A stretch of 64,000 nt of DNA from Eucalyptus grandis (GCF_016545825.1 NC_052613.1:57858833-57922832), one strand, 5' to 3'; positions 1-12,125 are shown, counted from the first letter of the stretch. A program made the numbers and translations. The notes: generated by a model not told the origin, from the letters alone.

Positions 1-1190
1 CAAAAGAAATGAAATCCATCAAACATTGGATTTCGTTATAAAGCAAAAACTAGAAAATGTAGTGCAATATATTTAGCTACACGGTGGCAGTTTGATTTGT
101 CACATACACGGTTTTTATGAGCACGAGAAAAAAATATAGTTGCAACATATGGAAGCAAATTACTTGACATCATCTCCAGTGAGTTTGCTAAGAATTTATT
201 GCACAATGGCATCAAGTAGATGCTAGCCCATGTAACAAATCATGAACGCAATTCATCCTATGAGGTATAAGAAAGAATGCACATCAGTAATGTCATTTTC
301 ACACAACCAAAAGCTGTGGAAAGCCATTTATCACTGAAATTAAAAAACCAATCTTGCTATTCAGAGGCTCTCCTATTTCTTTCTTCAAAACGAAACAATA
401 AGCTATTGAAATGAATCAACCTTAAACACAGCGCAACATAAACAAGGAGTAACAAAAACTACTTACTATTTGATGTTGGGTTCTAAAGTCCAACAAAAGG
501 AAGTTCTCCACTAGAACCTACAACCAGGAGCTTGTCATAGTTTCATAGAGATTTTGAACAGAAATTACAAGACCTATGGAACATCGGATGGAAAGCCAAT
601 GAATGTATGTTGCAAGAGGCAGTCTTGGATATTGTGGACCTGAATATCCATGCATGGTGATGAACAAGGCATTACTGCAAGATGAGCTCGGCATCTAATT
701 TGCAACAACAAGAGAGAGAATGTCGATCATCATAGCAGTAGAGGATATGTTCTCCATGATAGCTACTACCCGATCATCTCTTTGACCCAACAATTGAGAT
801 TAAAATGCAGGGTGGCAAGTTCATCTTCAGAATAGCAGATTAGTATGGCAGCACTCAATTATGTTGGACCAATAACTGAGAATGAACCGGTCACTATACA
901 TAGACTGCTTCTGATGTCCTTGCTGGCACCAAGACGAGCTGAGAGTTGCCAAAAGCATCATCCGTACATTCTTTTTGAATCATTGATTTCAGGAGTTCCG
1001 GTGGCTATGTTTAGGACTAACGAGGAATGAGATGGATCAGTCCGCTATTGGTTAACTTAGTTAATAGATGTAAGCAGAGTTTGTCTGATTAAATCTGTAC
1101 AAATACTCGAAACTTTGAACCTGTGAAGAAAAAGACTGGAAATCAAGTTATCTTGACAACTCGAATAAGAACTTCTGACCTTTAAATGAT
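1..1190. repeat. Duplicated flank beside PORR relic 1
   Basis: Bases 1-360 match 8180-8560, and about 1005-1190 match 8575-8765, so this is a second copy of the flank that follows DMC1 relic A and precedes PORR relic 2. Roughly 640 bases (365-1005) have no counterpart in the other copy: either an insertion here or a deletion there. A 61-codon open frame lies inside that extra piece (845-1030), but I recognise nothing in it and do not call it a gene. Confidence 0.6.
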
Positions 1191-2481
1191 TGATGAGGCT
1201 TGTATTCACTGTCAATTTCTTGTATATCCTTGAAGGAACTGTCTCAAGCTGCAATATCCTCCAATTCACTGATGGCTTCTATTTGGTCAAGATGCATAGC
1301 AATGCCTTCATCCTTAGAGCTTCCTTCTAGAAAATCATTATCTTCCATATCCAATAAGTCCATAAATGTTTCTATCTTTTTCTTCCTCCCTCTGTAACCA
1401 ATAAGGCTTAGGACCTTTTTTTTCAAAATAACCGGCAGACATTTCTCATTCAGCTCCGCATTTTCATAAGCTCCTGTCAAGAACACGCTAAACCTTTTCT
1501 CCTTCTTAGAGACATGGAAATGCCAAAATGCTTCAACATGAGTCTCATCAGCTTCTGAGGCATCACAAATTTTCATTAGAAGTGGTGAGGTGGTTGGTTA
1601 CCAACCTCTTTTCCATTGTGAAACTCAGTAACTCATGCATCACCGCAATGGCACTCTTATTGAATTGTTTTGATCAAGCTTGAAGGCCACATGCATCGGC
1701 ATAAGGAGATAAGTAAGACCTTTTCCGAAAATGCTCGATCTTCCCTCCATATCTATCCACCTTCTTGTAACTGGCAGGAAACTTCAAAAGAAAAGATAGG
1801 GAAAGCAACCCTGGAGTATGAGAGGCAGATTCTGATACCCCAGTACAGCTTTCTCCAACCCTGTGATAGCCCAAGCAGGAGTCCATTCTACAAGCTCAAG
1901 ATAATCAACTTCATCTGGAGATTTAATCACTTTGAAGTGCTGCGGATACTCATGTACCCACTTGCTCCTTTAATCAGCTGGCAAACCAAACTCTCTCCTG
2001 AAATGAGCAATTTTGTCCAGTAGGAGCTCTTTATCAACCGATATCATCAACATCCGAGTCACATATTCTGCGGCCACGCCAGGGTGTTCCCTAATCAATC
2101 TCTCCTCTTCCTTCTTTAGTCATTCCACACCACAATACACCCTTCCGATCCTTATATGACTCGAAACACTTTCGGTGACTTCCGAATAAAATCCACTGTA
2201 CTGTGTGGCTTGGGCAAATTAATAGGTTTCCGGTATCGACCCATCGACCTCACAGGGATTATCACCTCAGGTTTCTTCTTCAACATTTCCATCAGAACCA
2301 ACACCTTAGACACCACTTTATGCTTCTCGTCGGCGTTTTCGAGATCATGCGCCCTCTTATTCTTGCTGGTCATGAATCTGAGCTGCAACCAGTTACGTAA
2401 AATCTCGCCAAAACTCGAGTTTCTTCTCCAGGTAGGTGAACGCACCAGCAGGATGACGATGCATCCAAACTCTCTTGCCAC
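1190..2481 (-). pseudogene. PORR-domain organelle RNA-binding protein, pseudogene (copy 1)
   Basis: Read on the minus strand this is almost the whole body of a plant organelle RNA recognition (PORR, WTF1-like) gene. Members of this family are usually single-exon, roughly 400 residues, and act in group II intron splicing in plastids or mitochondria. The N-terminal part (2481-2152) shows VVSKVLVLMEMLKKKPE and INLPKPHSTVDFIRKSPKVF, typical of the domain start. The middle (about 2140-1890) gives the hydrophobic repeats in different frames, and 1886-1674 gives YGGKIEHFRKRSYLSPYADA. The C-terminal part (1576-1244) gives KRFSVFLTGAYENAEL and a basic GYRGRKKKIE motif before an acidic tail. It is broken: stops follow FRVI near 2152 and LPAD near 1970, GGA has become TGA near 1672, there is a frame change near 1580 and another near 1535, and a tail GGA has become TGA near 1243. 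No in-frame ATG was found at the 5' end. Confidence 0.85.
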
Positions 2482-3280
2482 ACTCCATTCATTCGGTTAG
2501 GCTACGTTTCTAACAACAAATTGAAGACGGGTCATCTCAAGATGCTAATGCCTTTGCTCCAAATTCAAGAAATAGGCCCAAGAAAATCAAATTGCCTCAT
2601 TCAGGAGCGACGTCGAACAGCTCACGTGCAACGTAACGAGGAAAAACAGGACCCCAAAACGAAAAATATACGGTAAGATCGCTGTAAATGCACCATTATC
2701 GGCATCAGTTTTGACTTCAGCAGAAGCCGGTAAGAAGAACAAGCAAGGCGCGAAGAAGAGCGAACGTGCAGTCTAACTTGTCGTTTTGTTCCGTTAGCAT
2801 TTGCATTTCTGGTCGTGATAAAAAAATAAAAAATTGAAATTTTAATTCAAATAATTAAAAGCGCTCGATGGTCTTCTAAATGGTGATAATACATGAAAAA
2901 TCTGATTTGAACTCATCATGAAGTTTAGTAAAAGAAACAAGTTGAAACATATCAAAACCAAACATTGAATTTTGTAATTCGTAGGCAGTTAAAAACATAT
3001 TCTTGTTATATATAAATCCAAAAGAATTATATCAATATAATAAATTGTTTAGGATGATCTGTGCCAGAGATTACTGATTGTTTTAACTTTTAAGACTGGT
3101 TTGCTCGTTCTATAAATTTTAGGCGGAATGATTCAATATTAATTAAAAATTCCAAAATTTCAAGCATTAAAAATTAAAACTTTATGTTATCTTGTAAACC
3201 CCCTCCCTCCCCCCCGACTAGGTGCTCCATATAAGTCGCCCTTCATTGAATAATCAAATTGCAAGTTGATTCATATCCTT
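2482..3280. other. Intergenic, no gene recognised
   Basis: Probable 5' flank of PORR relic 1, then AT-rich DNA. Bases 2850-3170 share phrases with 36450-36660 (a run about being unable to code, with the same order of short motifs), so it may be part of a dispersed repeat. No open frame with family resemblance. Confidence 0.4.
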
Positions 3281-4049
3281 TAGGAAAAGTGCCAAAAAAG
3301 TCCTTAACATTTTGCATTTGTGCCAATTTAGTCATAAACTTTTTTTTTTTTTGCCGATTCAGTCCTAAACCTTTTTACGTTATGCCAATTCAGTCATTTC
3401 CGGCCAATTTTGACCAGATTTTGCTGACTGGACACCGGCCGGTTAACGTGGCTTGATCAAGCCGACGTTGACAATTTTTAATATATATACATTTTTTTTT
3501 TTTATTTTTATTTTTATTTTTTTTTTGTCTTTTTCCTCCAACCAGTCGCCGAGGTCCGGCGACTGGCCAGAAGCGACGGCCGACAAGGGTGAGGCCGACC
3601 TCGCTGGCCACCTCGCCGGCCCTTGCCAGCCATGGGCGAGGCTCGCCCTCACCGAATCTAGTGAGGTCAAGCCTTGCTGGCCATGGGCGAGGCTCGCCCT
3701 CGCTGGCCCTCGCCGCCATGGGCAAGGCTCGACCTCGCTAGATCCGGCGAGGGCAAGCCTCACCCACGAGGTGGCCGGCGAGGTCGACCTCACCCTCGTC
3801 GGTCGTCACCTCTGGCCTGGCGACCAACGGGAGGAAAAAGACAAATAAAAAATATAAAAATATATATATTATTAAAAATTATTCACGTCAGTGCCGATCA
3901 GGCCACGTTAGCCGGCCGGCGTTCAGTCAGCAAAATCCGACCAAAATTGACCAAAAATGACTGAATTGGCACAACGTAAAAATGTTTAGGACTAAATCGG
4001 CACCAAAAAAAGGATACAAAAGGTTTATGACTTTTTTGGCACTTTTCCC
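3281..4049. mobile_element. Mutator-type MITE with long inverted repeats
   Basis: About 769 bases. The left arm (about 3281-3475) and right arm (about 3885-4049) are imperfect inverted repeats of roughly 170-190 bases, beginning AGGAAAAGTGCCAAAAAAGT on the left and the complement of that on the right. The flanks carry catatcctt (3272-3280) and catatcctc (4050-4058), a 9-base target duplication with one mismatch, which fits the 9-11 base duplications of Mutator-like elements. Between the arms lie T-rich and A-rich tracts around a GC-rich core (3540-3830) made of short imperfect repeats such as GGCGAGG and CTCGCC. No transposase is encoded, so it is non-autonomous. The several open frames over the core are by-products of its repetitive composition. 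Confidence 0.8.
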
Positions 4050-4058
4050 CATATCCTC

Positions 4059-4990
4059 TTATGACTTTCTTTGCAAAAGGTGCGGAGTTTGAGAACAATG
4101 CAGTTCAACAAAAAATTGATCATAATATCAGTTTCAACCTTACTCGGTTCTGTTTGGGAAAATTAAAAATCGAGTGAGATTGAGGCAAGTACAAAACAAG
4201 CCAAAGCTAATTGGGTCATTCGACGCAAAAGAAAGAAAATCAAACCAAATTTAGTCTCTTCCCCTTATAAAAATGGAACTTATAAATTCTTAAAAGTTTT
4301 CTATAAGCTAAAACCTCTTTAAAAAAGAAAAGAAAAGAAAAGAAAAATAAATCAAGAGTCTATTTTCTCACTAAAAGAAAAAAAAATCGAATAGCGGATT
4401 CCAAACCATTACTCAACTGGAGTTAAAAAATATGAAGAGAAAACATGAAAAGAAAGAGACGGCAATCAAAATTAGAGGAATTCCTTTTATTCTCGATTCT
4501 TTTGAACAAGAAGCACCAGGGGTAAGAGAAAATCGTAGTGAAAGATTTGAATGTAAATCTTCAGGGAAAAAAAAAGTGAAATGTCCAACTTAGAGCATAT
4601 GCAGGATGATGGAAAAGCTGTTCATGTTAAGGCTGGAGCCTGTGCCTCAGTAGAAACCTATTCATTTCAGCTCTCAAGTGAGTTGACGAGCTCTGCAGAT
4701 TTCAATTCATTTCCTTTTTGTGATGTGATTGCCGAGAATGATACTGAGTTTCCATTTGACTTCCTTTTGAACTTGTCGTGATTTTCTGTGCATACCATAG
4801 TTTTAGTTTTTTTTCCTTAATTGACGAGGAGTAATTTCCGCTACTACTTGAATACAACACGTGAAATTCACCTATTTGACGTATGCCTTCTAAATCATGC
4901 AAGAGCAATTCGGCCTTTGTTATGTTGCATCACATAGTAATTGCACCATCGGTACATCTATACCATAGCAATAGCATAGATGGATTAATA
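4059..4990. repeat. Duplicated segment upstream of DMC1 relic A
   Basis: Bases about 4480-4570 and 4690-4990 match 41395-41500 and 41510-41800, the stretch in front of DMC1 relic C. The shared text includes TTTTGAACAAGAAGCACCAG and a run ending in GGATTAATAACGAATCTCC. A piece at 4580-4690 has no match there. In a DMC1 gene this position corresponds to early introns; I could not identify exon 1 here. Confidence 0.6.
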
Positions 4991-7696
4991 ACGAATCTCC
5001 ACTTGCAATGGCTTTAGTATGCATACCAAGAAGGTATATCTGATCTTTATTCCTGAGAATTAAGTTGAGGTTGCTTTTTATTTTTTATTTTTTTGGTGTC
5101 ATTTAACTGGAATAAAAGGATTATCTGAGGCACAAGTTGACAAAATACGTGAAGCAGCTGAAAAATTAGTGGTTAGATTCTAGATTCTTCTTGACCTGAG
5201 ATGGTGGCTCCAATCCATTTGAACATCTATAAATATCTTTGGAATACCTCAATGAGTTATTGACCCTTGAAATAAAGCCTGCAAATTAGCATGTGTTGCT
5301 CAAAGTACTTTTAATGTCTTTATTTCCAGAGAAAGTCAGTTGTTGCATCGCAATTGGAAGCCAAGCCCTCGATGAGCTTTTAGGCGGTAACAGACTTTCT
5401 TTAGCAGGCTGCGTGTCTTATTCTTCATGCATTTCAACGAAAGCAAATTTCACTGGTTTGGCGATGTTACACCGGCAGTATTAAAACACTGGCAATTACA
5501 GAAGCATTTGGCGAATCAGGGTGAAGATGACAGTCCAAAGACATTACTTTTGATGAACTTTTAGTTGCTTTTGTTAATTAGCTTTCTCAGAAAATGCTGC
5601 TAACGTCACTTCAGGCTGGGAAAACATAGCTTGCACATACCCTGTGTGTTACCACTCAGGTTGGTCTGAATTGGATATTAGGTTTCTATCGTTAACTTCT
5701 GTTGCCTTCTTTGTTCAGATAAACAATGCCAAATAGTAACATAATGACTGAATTTCTATGAAGAGTAAAGATGTGGGCGATCTTGGCATCAGAACGTGTG
5801 TATCGGGTGATTTTGGGAGTATGGCACTCTCATTTTCTGTAATCTGCAGTCAGTATACTGGAACGCATATACAAAACCAAGCAGGAAAAGGCCAGAAGAG
5901 TTTGTACTGTGTCATAACCGAGTAAAAGCCTTAATTATTGTCAGACTCGGAGTTGGGTTGATCATTAGTCGAATGTGATGCTTGAAGATACTCCACTTAT
6001 TTGCAAATCCCACAACAGTATATACCCTTTTTTCAATCGTTCTTTATTAATGGCTTGTGGATTCCATCTTTGTAAAAAAATTTCAGCTGCCGACTCACAT
6101 GAGAGGAGGAAATGGGAAGGTAGCTTGTATTGACACACAATGAACTTTGTATCCTATGATAATCTGTCTGTATTTTTCTTGACCTTGGCAAAGCTGCTTG
6201 TGTTTCATAAACGTCGTCTGTCCATGTAAGCGCATGTGCACTTTCTTAGCTTAGTACACCTGCAGTCACCCTGATTGAATCGTACCAACTGCCGAGAGAT
6301 TTGGCATGGATCCTGGTGCGGTCCTAGATAATGTAAGCAATGCTTTCTGTACTGGTGGCAACTCTTACTTTTCTGGCTGGTGTACTTGCTGTAATCTAGT
6401 CTTTCCATGAATTTGAAGATCATTTATGCCCGTGCCTCTACTTCTGAGCATCAGTACAACTTGCTTCTTGGTTTGGCCGCCAAAATGTCTGAAGAACCAT
6501 TCAAATTACTGGTAAGGCACTGCTCGAGAATCAAACCCGACAGATTTGAGGTGTGGATGGTTGACCTATGTGAGTGCCTTTTTCAGATTGTGCATTTGGT
6601 GATTGTTCTCTTCCGAGTGGATTTTACTGGAAGAGAACTTGCAGAGCGCCAGGTTGATCCTGAAACCATCAAATCATGCAAGTCGTTATTCTGCAGCTTA
6701 TCTGGTTTGAGACTTATGAATTTCGAATTGCAGCAAAAATCGGCACAAATGCTCTCACGTTTTATTAAGATAGTTAAGAAATCTAACGTGGCAGGGTACA
6801 TGACCAATTAAGGTACTGCATCACATCTCATTTCTCCCACGTAGTCCTCCATCCATTCAAAGTTCTTATTCAATTTAGCCCTTCGATGATTGCACACTGA
6901 CATATAGCATTTTGGGGACTGCACTAAGCCCAAACTAATTCTTGTAAATCTCAAGAACCAGCTATTTGGCGCAAACTGGTGAAGCATACAGTAGCTGCAG
7001 TCCATGACATAGGAAAAGGATTTTTTTTTTTTTTTAATGACTCTGTCTTTGATTTATTTGTTTCAGTCGTAGCTGATCCAGGCGGAGGTGTGTCATCAGA
7101 CCCAATGAAACCTGCAGGCGGGCATGTTCTGGCTCGTGCAGCCACGGTTAGGTTGATGTTTAGGAAAGTCAGAAGGGTGCAGCATGTCTCCAAGGTGTTT
7201 GATGCCCCAAACCTTTCTGAAGTTGAAGCTATATACTTTTTGTGCCAAATCTTCCTCTGATTATATAATTTATTGAAACTTATCACATCATACTGCAGAT
7301 ACTAAGTAAAATATCTAGAAGTCTATATTAAATCTGTGAGAAAGTTGATACTGCGTCTATATAGGGATTGGTGGATACCCGATTTAAACATGATACTCAC
7401 AGTATAGTTGATGTTGCCTAGAGATCCATGAACATGTTGAATAAAAATTTTGTGCAGAGGAATTAAACAAAAAGAAGTGGATCTTGATAATTTTCTCAGC
7501 AGGACTGGTATATTATTATTAGCTCTACTGTTACGTGGACGATGCACATTTATCAAGACCATCGCTCAATTTTGTCAGAAAATTTAGCAAGAGCTCATCT
7601 GTCAATAAGAAGAGACCGAGATTCCATATATGTTGGACTTGACAAACACACGTTTTTTAGATAACACCAGGAGGCATCGCCGATGTGAAGGACTAA
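4991..7696 (+). pseudogene. DMC1 meiotic recombinase, pseudogene (relic A)
   Basis: DMC1 is the meiosis-specific RecA/RAD51-family strand-exchange ATPase that forms filaments on single-stranded DNA in meiotic nuclei. This copy keeps most exons in order: STCNGFSMHTKK (about 4994-5033), the helix-hairpin-helix piece LTGIKGLSEAQVDKIREAAE (5102-5171), IAIGSQALDELLGG (5330-5386), the exon with LAITEAFGE (to 5520), the Walker A exon with AGKT (5615-5659), LPTHMRGGNGKV (6087-6150), ERFGMDPGAVLDN (6267-6331), [20 protein letters not shown] (6420-6511), the Walker B-region exon [15 protein letters not shown] (about 6589-6651), [15 protein letters not shown] (6733-6810), [20 protein letters not shown] (7068-7211) and ITPGGIADVKD plus stop (7659-7696). 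Splice sites are mostly GT-AG. Lesions: a 1-base loss near 5348, Gln to stop after Walker A, a stop in the THMRGG exon, Arg to stop near 6275, VDS changed to VHL at Walker B, and Gln to stop at 6808. Exon 1 was not found. Confidence 0.92.
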
Positions 7697-8765
7697 AGAA
7701 GTCTCTCCAACCAGGAAGGCAGGCGAAATGCTTTTTTTTGTTAATCTGCAATTTGATGTTACTCATCGTATTGACAGCTAGAGGCATATAATGAGCTCCC
7801 AAGCACTTCTTCATTTCCTTTCTCTGCAATGGACACTTCATCACCCTTGTCATAGCTTGTCCTTAAGTTTCTTGTGCTCGACAACAAACCATTCATGGAA
7901 TGACATGAGATACTTTCTCTGTGGTGACCCAAAAGATTAGTCAACTACATTGTCACCTTTGTGTATCAATTGCAAAATATATCGTAAGGATAAAAAGGCC
8001 TGTGTATCCTTTCTGCTGCTTCTATTTATGTTTAGCCAATCGGATTTATATAATACAGCCTTATATGCTCTAAGGAACTTAATCGAGCATGGCATGTATG
8101 GAAAGGTCATAGGACTTCTTCAGGCTTGAAAAGAGATGTGACCAAAAGAAAGTTATTTAGTGTCATTTCGAATAACTTAGATGAAATGAAATTTATCAAC
8201 CACGGTATTTTGTCATAAAGAACAAAAACATAAAATTATCCAGTGCAATATGTTTTTAACTACACATAATATCAGTTTGGTTTGAGGCTAACATTTGTGG
8301 ATATCGTGGTTATTATGAGGCCAAGAAGAAATCTAATCTCAATATTTGAAAGCTAATTACCCAACATCATCTACATTGAGTTCGCAATAATTTTCTCTTG
8401 ACAAGTACAAGAAGTTTCTTGCAAAATGGCGTCCAGCAGATGCTAGTCCATGTAACAAATCATGAACACAATTTATGCTATCAGTGAGGTATACAAAAGA
8501 ACTGCCAAAAGCTGAGGAAAGCCATCTATCATTCAAACTAAAGAACGAGTCTTCCTATTTTCAAAGGTGATTTTTAGGACAAATGAGGAATAAGCTGGAT
8601 CAGCCTACTATTGGTTTAATTTACAGATGCAAATGGGAGTTTGTCTAATTAAATCTATATAGCAGATACTCAAAACTTCAAACTTGTGAAGAAAAAGACT
8701 GAAAAAGCAAGTTATCTTGACAGCTCGAACAAGAACATTTGACCTTAAATTGAATCATGAGGCTT
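7697..8765. repeat. Post-DMC1 duplicated flank
   Basis: Bases 7697-8370 match 43457-44110 nearly collinearly (the downstream flank of DMC1 relic C), and 8180-8765 match the window start. The stretch therefore exists in three copies and marks the unit boundary after DMC1. Small open frames on the minus strand here recur in all copies but show no codon-like conservation that I can judge, and I do not call them genes. Confidence 0.65.
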
Positions 8766-9285
8766 TTATGCTTGGTCAATTTCACTAATATCCATGAAGT
8801 AGCTGTCTCCACCTGCAATATCCTCCAATTCACTTATGGCTTCAGCTTGTTCAAGCTGCATTGGGACGCCTTCATCCTCAGGGCTACCCTCATGGAAATC
8901 ATTATCTTCCATGTCTGATGAGTCTGTAAAGGTTTCTATCTTTTTCTTCCTCCCTCTATAACCATTAAGGCTTAGGACCTTTTCCTTCCAAATAATCAGC
9001 AGAGATTTCTGAATCAGCTCCGCACCTTCATAAGCTCCTGTCAAGAACACACTAAACCTTTTCCCCCTCTGAGAGACATAGCAAATGCCAAAATGCTTCA
9101 ACAGGAGTCTCATCAGCTTCTGAGGCATCATGAATTCTTGTCGAAAGTGGATGAGGTGATCGGTTACCAACCTCTTTTCCATTGTGAAGCTAAGTAACTC
9201 ATGCATCATGGCAGTGGCCCTCTCATCGAATTCTTTCGATCCAGCTTGGAGGCCACATGCGTCAGCATAAGGAGATAAGTAAGAC
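8766..9285 (-). pseudogene. PORR-domain protein C-terminal fragment (copy 2)
   Basis: The minus strand gives an unbroken C-terminal third of a PORR protein. It starts at KRSYLSPYADACGLQA (about 9285-9235), runs through MMHELLSFTMEKRLVTDHLI and LLLKHFGICYVSQRGKRF, and ends with GYRGRKKKIE, an acidic tail and DISEIDQA before the stop at 8766. It is the better-preserved sister of copy 1 and shows where copy 1 is damaged. The N-terminal two thirds are missing: at about 9285 the sequence switches without a gap into DMC1 intron sequence, so the gene was truncated by a rearrangement. The surviving frame has no stops, but with no start or RNA-binding N-terminus a working product is unlikely. Confidence 0.85.
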
Positions 9286-9289
9286 CTTT

Positions 9290-10690
9290 TGTTAGTTGGT
9301 TTTCTCAGAAAATGCTGCTAACGTCACTTCAGGTCTGGGAAAACTCAGCTTGCACATGCCCTGTGTGTTTCTGCTCAGGTTGGTCTGAATTGCATATTAG
9401 GTTTCTGGCATTAACTTCTGTTGCATTTTATGTTTCCTAGATGAGCAACGCAAATAGTAACCCAGTGATTGAATTTCTCATAAAGAAATGCAGCTGTGGT
9501 TGATCTTGGCATCAGAATGTATGTATCAGGTGATTCTGGGAGAATGGCATTGTCATTTTCTGGAATCTACAGTCAGTACATTGGAATGCATGATATGTAG
9601 TGGTTCAAACCAAGTAGGGAAGAGGCTAGGAGAACGTACTTTTGTCATAACCATTAGAAGCCTACAACAAGTATTTCCCCTCTTTCCATCACTCTTTATT
9701 TATGGTTTCTGGATTCCATGATCCTAACAATTTTTCCAGTTGCTTACTCACATGAGAGGGGGAATGGCGAGGCAGCTTATGTCGACACAGATGGAACTTT
9801 ATATCCTAATATAATCTGTCGGTCATTTTCTTAACCTAGAAAAAGCTGCTTTTGTTTCATACTCGGCTTACGTCCATGTAAGTGCACATGCACTTTCTTG
9901 ACTTTGTACACCTGCAGTTGCCCTGACCGTATTGTACCAATAGCTGAGAGATTTGGTATGGATCCTGGTGCAGTCCTAAATAAAGTAAGCAATGCCTCCT
10001 ACACTGTTGGCAACTCTTCCTTCTTTTCCGCTAGTGTACTTGCTGTAATCTAGTCTTTCCATGAATTTGTAGATCATTTATGCCCGTGCCCATACTTAAG
10101 AGCATCAATACAACTTGCTTCTAGGTTTGGCTGCCACAATGTCTGAAGAACCATTTGAATTATTGGTAAGACAGCTCGAGAATCAAACTGCACATATTTT
10201 GTGAGGTGTGGATGGTTGACCTTAGGTGAGCAATATCTTTCAGATTTGTGGATTCTGTGATTGCTCTATTTCAAGTGGAGTTTATTAGAAGGGGAGAACT
10301 TGCAGAGCGCCAGGTCCATTGAAACTGTCAAATCATGCTGAGTTGTGATTTTTCAGCTCATCTTGTTTGACACTAATAGATTCCGAATTGCAGCAAAAAT
10401 TGGCACAAATGCTCTAACGCTTATTTAAGATAGCTGAGGAATTTAATGTGGCAGTGTACATGGACTGCAGCTGCTGTATGCACTAAACCAAACAGTTGGC
10501 TCTTGAGATATACAAGAACTAGTATGAGCATAGTGCTATCCCCAAATTGCTATTTTTCAGCGTGCAACCATCAAAAGGCTAAATTGTATAAAATCTTCTA
10601 ATGGATGCACGACAACATGGGAGAAGCATGTCTGCAAGGTGTTTAATGCCCAAATCTACCTGAAGCTGAAGCTATATCCTTTTTGCACCA
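9290..10690 (+). pseudogene. DMC1 meiotic recombinase, 5'-truncated pseudogene (relic B)
   Basis: Starts in the intron before the Walker A exon (the intron end at 9290-9332 matches 5575-5614). Recognisable pieces are SGKTQLAHALCVSAQ (9333-9380), THMRGG then a frame slip (about 9738-9800), PDRIVPIAERFGMDPGAVLN (9922-9985), [29 protein letters not shown] (10073-10166), [20 protein letters not shown] (about 10245-10312), [24 protein letters not shown] (10393-10458) and a scrap near 10630 that reads KHVCKVFNA. The Gly-rich exon with the DPGGG region is deleted, as is the last exon. Walker A and the Walker B-proximal VDSVIALF are intact here although damaged in relic A, so the two decayed independently. 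Confidence 0.88.
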
Positions 10691-11205
10691 TATCTTCCTC
10701 TAGTTATATACTACATTGGAACTTCCCAGATCATACTACGGAGGCTAAATAAAATATCTAGAAGTCTATGTCAAAATCTCTGAGAAAGTCAACATTAAGT
10801 CTACATAGACCTGATTTAAGCATGATATTCACAGTATACTTGATGTTGCATGGAGATCCATGAACATGTATGCGAATTTTGTGCAGAGGAATTAAACAAA
10901 AAGAAGTGGATACCAAGAATCTTTCTAATCATTAATGGTAGATTACAGTTACATAATAGACATCTAAGCGAAAAAACATTACATTGAACGAACTCTGCAT
11001 GATGGCTTCATGAAATGCCAGAAAGATGTTATTGCAAATAGCATGATCAGGTTCTGGAAAAGCTTGGTTTTATAAGCAACAGATACAGCTGCATAAAACA
11101 ACGTCATCTCAAACTCTCAACATTGAGCAACCGACCACTAGAGCTGAAAATTGTTGATGAGAAAGGGTGACTGGGTCATAAGCAACAGAAGGCCATTCAA
11201 TAGCT
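10691..11205. repeat. Duplicated spacer between DMC1 relic B and TSJT1-like relic
   Basis: Bases 10690-10930 repeat the last DMC1 intron (compare 7245-7450). Bases about 10960-11205 match 45150-45390, including ATGCCAGAAAGAT and the run on CAACAGAAGGCCATTCAATA. No gene seen. Confidence 0.55.
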
Positions 11206-12125
11206 AATGGCCTGGCCAAGAAAGGGCCACAAACCATATGACTAGGTAGTGCGAGGACCAGTTCACAGCACTCCTAACTCTAGGCATGTTAGACTCCTTC
11301 TTAGTCTCTGCACCACTTTGAATGTGGCGCCACGCACTCGGCCCAAGCTATCCACCCCAGGAACTCACTTCACCTCATTTGGTGGGTGCTCATAACTCCA
11401 CAAACCTCCAGAGCTGATGAAGAAGCATCCTGAGTTCAAAAAAAGGCAATGTTCAATGGTGAACGATTTAAGCTACAATGTATGCATGTTTTGAAATGTG
11501 CATTTTAACCTACAATGTTGCTCTTCCAATATGATGTTATCCAATAACATAACATTCTCCTATCAGCAGAGCTCATCCCTCCTTACTTTTCACGTTCCAA
11601 TGCTTGGAGTAAATGCCAGTGACACTGCATTTATGATCTGTGAAGATAATTACCTTTAGGGAATGGTGCAACAGTTTCCCACAGCCCTTGTTTATGACTC
11701 CTCCATCGTCTGAGGGAACAAGATCGCCTTCACAATCACTTCCCCAGAAGAAAGGGACACTTCCACCAACATTCTGCATGATTAAGAGGACATAAAGGAT
11801 TAGACAGATCGTAGGTGGAGGGAGAGACAGAGAGAGATATCCCCAGAATGAAACCATGAAAATTATTGTTACTTACAGCAGCCAGAAAAGTGGTTTCTGA
11901 AGGGCTGTCCAAGAGCACAAATGCAAACTTTCCAGTGATGTCTTTCATAACTCGATCGGCAGCATAGGGCCTCCGATCTCTCAGAGTTCTATGAGCTTCT
12001 ATGACAGCAGTGACCTCATTGGTGGTCTCACTCAATCCATATTGTTGCTTGAGAAGAGCAACACCCTCTGGGTGTCCTTGAAACAAGCAGAAGATGTCAT
12101 CCACAACAGCAAACGATCCTGCCAC
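11205..12125 (-). pseudogene. TSJT1-like / aluminium-induced protein with YGL and LRDR motifs, pseudogene (copy 1)
   Basis: Minus strand, three exons of a DUF3700-type protein. This plant family resembles the glutamine amidotransferase (NTN) fold and is induced by aluminium, auxin and stress; its biochemical role is not settled. Exon 2 (12125-11877) has AVVDDIFCLFQGH, LLKQQYGLSETTNEV and the LRDRRPYAADRVMKDITGKF stretch, so both namesake motifs are present, followed by a GTAAGT donor. Exon 3 (11774-11655) reads NVGGSVPFFWGSDCEGDLV and SDDGGVINKGCGK, then loses one base before the conserved SFAPFPKG. The last exon (about 11425-11205) begins YEHPPNEVK, followed by a Pro-to-stop change and further stops. 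The first exon with the initiator is missing; the upstream DNA is not recognisable. Confidence 0.85.

Noticed and set aside
3443..3848. Overlapping open frames of 90-130 codons on both strands
   Set aside because: They lie in the GC-rich repetitive core of a MITE; Arg/Ala/Pro-rich translations on both strands are compositional.
4991..7696. RAD51 rather than DMC1 identity for the recombinase relics
   Set aside because: CNG-x-MHTKK, GLSEAQVDK, ITEAFGE and ITPGGIADVKD are DMC1-type; RAD51 differs at these places. Not proven without alignment.
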